Origin: Brevibacterium picturae
GTDB taxonomy: Bacteria > Actinomycetota > Actinomycetes > Actinomycetales > Brevibacteriaceae
Assembly: GCF_900105045.1 (NCBI RefSeq)
Contig: NZ_LT629739.1
Location: forward strand, 3,968,001 to 4,032,000
Length of the DNA stretch: 64,000 nt
Reading direction: 5' to 3'
Shown here: one piece after another, positions 60,288-64,000 of the stretch
How the letters are laid out: each line of letters begins with the position of its first letter
Numbering within the stretch: position 1 is the stretch's first letter
Translations under genes and position numbers: made by a program
Notes under the pieces: generated by a model
Seen by the model: only the letters and a program-made list of their open reading frames with translations
Told to the model about the DNA's origin: nothing
Databases searched by the model: none

Positions 60288-61568
60288 ATGAGCATCCCAC
60301 CTGTGCCGAACCATCCTCCGCGCCCTGGGCGCCGGAGACCGGCCGAGGAGTCTCCGGATTCAATCACAACGCAGTTGTTCATCGGCCAGGACAAGTCGCT
60401 GGCCGCGGATGGTTCGACCCAAGCACTCAGTTCCGACGAACTGGACAGACTCCGGTCGATGGTGTCCTCCGACGGGGCAGAGGCCACCGAGGTCCTCAGT
60501 CTCGAAGAGCTGCGCCAGCTTGCCGCAGCGGAGAACGACGACTCCGCTGACGGTGATCAGACACCGCGAAAAGCGAGGTCAGAGGACATCGCAGAGGCGG
60601 AAGCCGCCTCGGCGCCCAAGCAGTGGAATCCGCTGGGTGGATCAACCGGGCAGCCGCCCCCCGAAGCGCCGCATCCCGAACCGTGGGGCGGCGATTTCGG
60701 TGCGCCCGGACCTCCTGCCCGCCCGCCAGAACCCCCAGCAGGACCTGGTATGCCACCCCGGGCGCCTGCCCCGCATCCTCATCCCGCCGAATACCCTGGA
60801 AGCGAGCCGCACGTGCCCAATGGCGCATCAGCCTACGCCCCGCACACCGCAGCCGCCTACGCAGGAAATGGCGGCCCCGGACCTGGGGGCGGAGCCTATG
60901 GGCCCGGTGGCGGACACGGCGGTCCTGGCGGATACGGCCCCGGCGGACCTGGCGGGTACGGCGGATACGGCGGACCGGCAGGACCCGGGGGACCAGTAGG
61001 TCCCGGCGGACCCTACCGACGTGATCCCGAGACCAAGAAGGTCCCGGGCTGGCTCTGGGCACTGGCAGCGATCGCCCTGATCATCGCACTCGGCATTGTC
61101 GGATACATTGCGTGGGACGCAACCCAAGGTGAGGACGACACCACCTCCGGCACGTCCTCACAGGGCCCCTCCGACGGAACCGGTTCAGAGAACGACGGGC
61201 CGAAGAACTCGACGCCGCCTGTCGCTGTCGAATCGTTCAACTCTCCCTCCGGCAACATCTCCTGCACGATCGACTCCGAACGCGCCAGGTGCGTGATCGC
61301 TTCCTTCGACTACAAGGCCCCTGAAAAGCCCGATGACTGCCAACTGGAGAATTGGGGAGGAGCCGTCGTGGCCAATGAGAAAGGTGCCGGCTTCTCATGC
61401 CGCGAGGCACCAGAGTCCTCCGGCCCGGCCCGAGTGCTCGGCTACGGCGAATCGATCACTGCCGAGGGGATGACCTGCACATCGACCCGCGAGGGCATGA
61501 CGTGCAAGTCCGATGAGAGCGGTGTCGGCTTCACCATGCGACGTGCCTCAGTCGACTTCCTCGACTAG
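60288..61568 (+). CDS. Pro/Gly-rich single-pass membrane protein with DUF6636-like ectodomain
   Basis: A 426-residue protein. Residues 1-100 are acidic with three T-[QE]-x-[LV] motifs (TTQLF, STQAL, ATEVL), about 112-243 are Pro/Gly/Ala-rich (GPGGYGPGGPGGYGGYGGP), a TM helix lies at about 253-276 (VPGWLWALAAIALIIALGIV), and the outer domain has six Cys: FNSPSGNISC, ARC, DDC, GFSC, MTC and MTC. The outer part resembles DUF6636 of actinobacteria. The cytoplasmic disordered part resembles partners of Ser/Thr kinases or FHA proteins; this is a guess. Function unknown. Confidence 0.8.
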   Translation: MSIPPVPNHPPRPGRRRPAEESPDSITTQLFIGQDKSLAADGSTQALSSDELDRLRSMVSSDGAEATEVLSLEELRQLAAAENDDSADGDQTPRKARSEDIAEAEAASAPKQWNPLGGSTGQPPPEAPHPEPWGGDFGAPGPPARPPEPPAGPGMPPRAPAPHPHPAEYPGSEPHVPNGASAYAPHTAAAYAGNGGPGPGGGAYGPGGGHGGPGGYGPGGPGGYGGYGGPAGPGGPVGPGGPYRRDPETKKVPGWLWALAAIALIIALGIVGYIAWDATQGEDDTTSGTSSQGPSDGTGSENDGPKNSTPPVAVESFNSPSGNISCTIDSERARCVIASFDYKAPEKPDDCQLENWGGAVVANEKGAGFSCREAPESSGPARVLGYGESITAEGMTCTSTREGMTCKSDESGVGFTMRRASVDFLD

Positions 61569-61718
61569 AGCCGACAGCGCGTCTCGACAGCGCGGACCGC
61601 AGGCGGGCCACCTCGGCGAGATCAAGTCCACTGTCTTAGGATTTGGACAGGCGTGGGACGAATGAGGCGACCGGGGCTATGTTGAATGTGTGGCTCACAG
61701 GTTGCTCCTCCTTCCTTG

Positions 61719-61764
61719 CCGCGACGAGTCCTGATCGGACAGCACACTCGTCGCGGAGTTTTTC
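61719..61764 (+). terminator. Intrinsic terminator/possible attenuator before leuA
   Basis: CCGCGACGAGT (61,719-61,729) pairs exactly with ACTCGTCGCGG (61,746-61,756) around a 16-base loop, followed by AGTTTTTCC. It lies 39 bases before the leuA start. A short frame, MRRPGLC, and another beginning MLNVWLTGCSS (61,679) precede it, so a leucine attenuator is possible; otherwise it ends the upstream transcript. Confidence 0.7.
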
Positions 61765-61802
61765 CTATGCTGAAGAAGCACACGAATAATGATTGAGGAA
61801 TT

Positions 61803-63575
61803 ATGAAACTGCAGAAGCCGACCCCCATGCCATTCGGCAAATACAAGTCCTTCCAGGACCGCATCGCCCTCGATATGCGGGACCGCACATGGCCGGACAA
61901 CCTGATCCGGAAGGCTCCGCGCTGGCTGAGCACCGATCTGCGTGACGGCAACCAGGCACTCATCGATCCGATGACACCCGAGCGCAAGCGCAAGATGTTC
62001 GACCTCCTCGTCAAGCTCGGCTTCAAGGAGATCGAGGTCGGGTTCCCTGCGGCCAGCCAGGTCGACTTCGACTTCGTGCGCGAGATCATCGAACAGGACG
62101 CCATCCCTGACGATGTGCGCATCTCGGTGCTCACCCAGGCCCGCGAGGACCTCATCGAACGCACCGTCGAATCCCTCGTCGGCGCGCAGAAGCCGACCGT
62201 CCACCTCTACAACGCGACCGCACCGGTCTTCCGCAAGGTCGTGTTCGGCTTCGACGGCGAAGGCTTCGACGAGACCCGCGACATCGCGACCCGGGGCACC
62301 CAGGCGGTCATGAAGCACGCCGAGTCGCTCCTCGGGGATGCCGACTTCGGATACCAGTACTCGCCTGAGATCTTCGTCGACACCGAACCTGAGTTCGCTC
62401 TCGACATCGTCGGCAGCGTCCTCGACATGTGGCAGCCGTCCTCCGGGCGCGAAACGGTCGTCAACCTGCCCGCCACGGTCGAGCGTGGCACCCCGAACAC
62501 CTACGCCGACCAGATCGAATGGTTCTGCCGGAACATGCCCTACCGCGACGAGGTGGCTGTGTCCCTGCACCCCCACAACGATCGCGGCACCGGTGTCGCC
62601 GCGGCGGAGATGGGCATCATGGCAGGTGCCGACAGGATCGAGGGCTGCCTCTTCGGCAACGGCGAACGGACCGGCAACCTCGATCTCGTGACCGTGGCCC
62701 TGAACCTCTACACGCAGGGCGTCGACCCCGAACTCGACTTCTCGAATATCGACGAGGTCATCCATACCGTCACCGAATGCAACCAGATCGGTGTCCACGA
62801 GCGACACCCCTACGGCGGCGACCTCGTCTTCACCTCGTTCTCCGGTTCCCACCAGGACGCCATCAACAAGGCCTTCGCCGATCGTGAGAAGCGGGCGAAC
62901 GACCAGGGTGTGCCCGTCGACCTGATGGAATGGGACATGCCCTACCTGCCGGTCGATCCCAAGGATCTGGGCCGCTCCTATGAGGCGATCATCCGGGTGA
63001 ACTCCCAGTCCGGCAAGGGCGGAGTCACCTATCTGCTCAAGAGCGAGTACGGTCTGGATCTGCCGCGCAGGATGCAGGTCGAATTCTCCCGCGCCGTCCA
63101 GGCGCACACCGAAGGCGGGGGAGAGGTCTCCGCCGAGGAGATCCGCCGCATCTTCAACTACGAGTACCTGCCCAGCGACGATCCGGACAATGCCTGGGGC
63201 CGCTTCCAGATCGTGGGACTGCGCACCGACTCCGGCACGGTCGACGACTCGGGCGCATCCGAACTCGTCGAGGTCGATCTCATCGTCGACGGCCAGGAAC
63301 GCAGCTACGAAGGTCGCGGCAAGGGACCGATCGATGCACTGGTGAAGGTGCTCATCGACAACTTCGACGTCGATGTCCGTCTCCAGGACTACACCGAGCA
63401 CGCCATCGGCTCGGGCGCCGACACCATGGCCGCGGCCTACGTCGAGCTCGCAGTCGAAGACCGCGTGGTCTGGGGTGCGGGACTGCACTCCAACATCACG
63501 AAGGCCTCACTCAAGGCCGTCGTCTCGGCGGTCAACCGTGCCGCCCGCGATCGAGATGGAGAGCGCGAGCGCTGA
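61803..63575 (+). CDS. leuA: 2-isopropylmalate synthase
   Basis: A 590-residue LeuA, which joins acetyl-CoA and 2-ketoisovalerate in the first committed step of leucine synthesis. LSTDLRDGNQALIDP holds the metal and substrate Arg-Asp, VSLHPHNDRGTGVAAAEMGI the HxH metal pair, and GNGERTGNLDLVTVALNLY the signature loop. The C-terminal regulatory domain (about residues 435-570) that senses leucine is complete, as RIDSG... region GLRTDSGTVDDSGASELVEV shows. Length fits the long actinobacterial type. AGGAATT precedes the ATG. The terminator-like hairpin upstream may regulate it. Confidence 0.96.
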   Translation: MKLQKPTPMPFGKYKSFQDRIALDMRDRTWPDNLIRKAPRWLSTDLRDGNQALIDPMTPERKRKMFDLLVKLGFKEIEVGFPAASQVDFDFVREIIEQDAIPDDVRISVLTQAREDLIERTVESLVGAQKPTVHLYNATAPVFRKVVFGFDGEGFDETRDIATRGTQAVMKHAESLLGDADFGYQYSPEIFVDTEPEFALDIVGSVLDMWQPSSGRETVVNLPATVERGTPNTYADQIEWFCRNMPYRDEVAVSLHPHNDRGTGVAAAEMGIMAGADRIEGCLFGNGERTGNLDLVTVALNLYTQGVDPELDFSNIDEVIHTVTECNQIGVHERHPYGGDLVFTSFSGSHQDAINKAFADREKRANDQGVPVDLMEWDMPYLPVDPKDLGRSYEAIIRVNSQSGKGGVTYLLKSEYGLDLPRRMQVEFSRAVQAHTEGGGEVSAEEIRRIFNYEYLPSDDPDNAWGRFQIVGLRTDSGTVDDSGASELVEVDLIVDGQERSYEGRGKGPIDALVKVLIDNFDVDVRLQDYTEHAIGSGADTMAAAYVELAVEDRVVWGAGLHSNITKASLKAVVSAVNRAARDRDGERER

Positions 63576-63640
63576 TCTCGTCGAGAACGCCGTTCTTTCG
63601 ACAGCGAGAGCCCCAAGACGCCAACAGTTAAGCGTTGCCC

Positions 63641-63673
63641 GGGCCCCGTCACGACCTCGGTTGTGCGGGGCCC
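63641..63673 (+). terminator. Hairpin after leuA
   Basis: GGGCCCCG (63,641-63,648) pairs with CGGGGCCC (63,666-63,673), 65 bases after the leuA stop. Inner CAC and GTG extend the stem. There is no long T-run, but GTGGTTT follows. Confidence 0.6.
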
Positions 63674-63759
63674 GTGGTTTGCGCGGGAGTGTGGGGCTCG
63701 TGGTGTGTGCGGGTGCGTGCGGCGTGCGGTCGACGAGGTCGGCTGTGAATGGCATCGTG

Positions 63760-63877
63760 CTCGATCAACGCCGCGTTCGAGAATGTCGCGTCTGGCGAAT
63801 GGCCGTTCGCTCGATCAATGCGGCCCGCGAATATGTCGTCCCCGGCGACGACATATTCGACGTTCGCGTTGATCGAG
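63760..63877. repeat. Intergenic inverted-repeat cluster
   Basis: CTCGATCAA(C/T)GC occurs at 63,760 and 63,810, and its inverse GCGTTGATCGAG at 63,866-63,877. Inside, CGAATATGTCGTC (63,828-63,840) and GACGACATATTCG (63,847-63,859) form a perfect 13-bp stem with a 6-base loop. The arrangement is that of a REP/MITE-like intergenic element. Confidence 0.8.
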
Positions 63878-63928
63878 CCTCGGCCGGGGCACCGGCGCGC
63901 AGTGATGCCACGGGCCACCGGGCGTTGC

Positions 63929-63958
63929 GGAGCGCACCCCGCCGGAGCGCACCCCGCC
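63929..63958. repeat. 15-bp tandem duplication
   Basis: GGAGCGCACCCCGCC occurs twice in direct succession (63,929-63,943 and 63,944-63,958), followed by a partial third copy GGGGCGC. No gene crosses it in this window. Confidence 0.75.
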
Positions 63959-64000
63959 GGGGCGCAATCTCACAACTGACTCTTAAGTGCGGCGGAGATG

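Noticed and set aside
61695..63488. 597-codon open frame antisense to leuA
   Set aside because: It mirrors leuA codon by codon, as expected for high-GC antisense frames, and its translation has no domain structure.
1..64000. tRNA or rRNA genes, integrase or prophage
   Set aside because: I saw no cloverleaf-like gene, rRNA segment, integrase or phage structural gene anywhere on either strand, although a tRNA could be missed by eye.

Overview
The window looks like a high-GC actinobacterial chromosome. The ordered core block dxs, rnd (convergent), DUF3000, hemE, hemY/cgoX, hemQ, and further on msrB, a penicillin acylase-family protein, DUF817, an L,D-transpeptidase lipoprotein and leuA, suggests Brevibacterium or a close relative. 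That assignment rests on gene content and order read by eye, not on a database search.

Positions 1 to about 42,600 form an accessory region built from small, self-contained, mostly divergent regulator/exporter pairs: LysR-MFS (2.6-5.1 kb), MFS-TetR (6.0-7.7 kb), TetR-MFS operon (7.9-10.1 kb), MFS/TetR (10.3-12.3 kb), HxlR/MFS (12.3-14.1 kb), MarR-DMT (24.3-25.7 kb), LysR/EamA (27.8-29.7 kb) and EamA/LysR (29.8-31.7 kb). Several have strong palindromes that look like operators. Between them lie acetyltransferases, two APH-fold kinases, an arginase-family hydrolase, a CGNR regulator/GNAT/Asp-nucleophile hydrolase operon, a WYL regulator facing a UvrA-like ABC ATPase, VOC, SnoaL and RidA proteins, a quinone-oxidoreductase-like protein, and a TetR-controlled membrane-protein/CPBP-protease module.

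This region is also full of gene remains: an IS256-type transposase wreck, two fragments of IS5-like transposases flanking an acetyltransferase, the C-terminus of a TetR regulator, an epoxide-hydrolase stub, an Abi_2-type abortive-infection gene broken by frameshifts and a stop, a LysR C-terminus, an SDR gene stopped by one amber codon, a second SDR N-terminus, a small membrane-protein frame stopped by an amber, and a transporter with a fresh-looking 45-bp tandem duplication. The pattern fits repeated gain and decay of resistance and defence cassettes.

A 17-bp-stem hairpin (42,578-42,616) and a 19-bp minisatellite (42,664-42,739) mark the change to the conserved core. From 43,062 onward the genes are full length, tightly packed and housekeeping: isoprenoid entry (dxs), RNA processing (rnd), coproporphyrin-dependent haem synthesis (hemE-hemY-hemQ), methionine sulfoxide repair (msrB), envelope proteins (penicillin acylase family, L,D-transpeptidase, a Pro/Gly-rich membrane protein) and leucine synthesis (leuA, preceded by a terminator hairpin that could act as an attenuator). 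The last 400 bases hold the leuA terminator and an intergenic array of inverted repeats.
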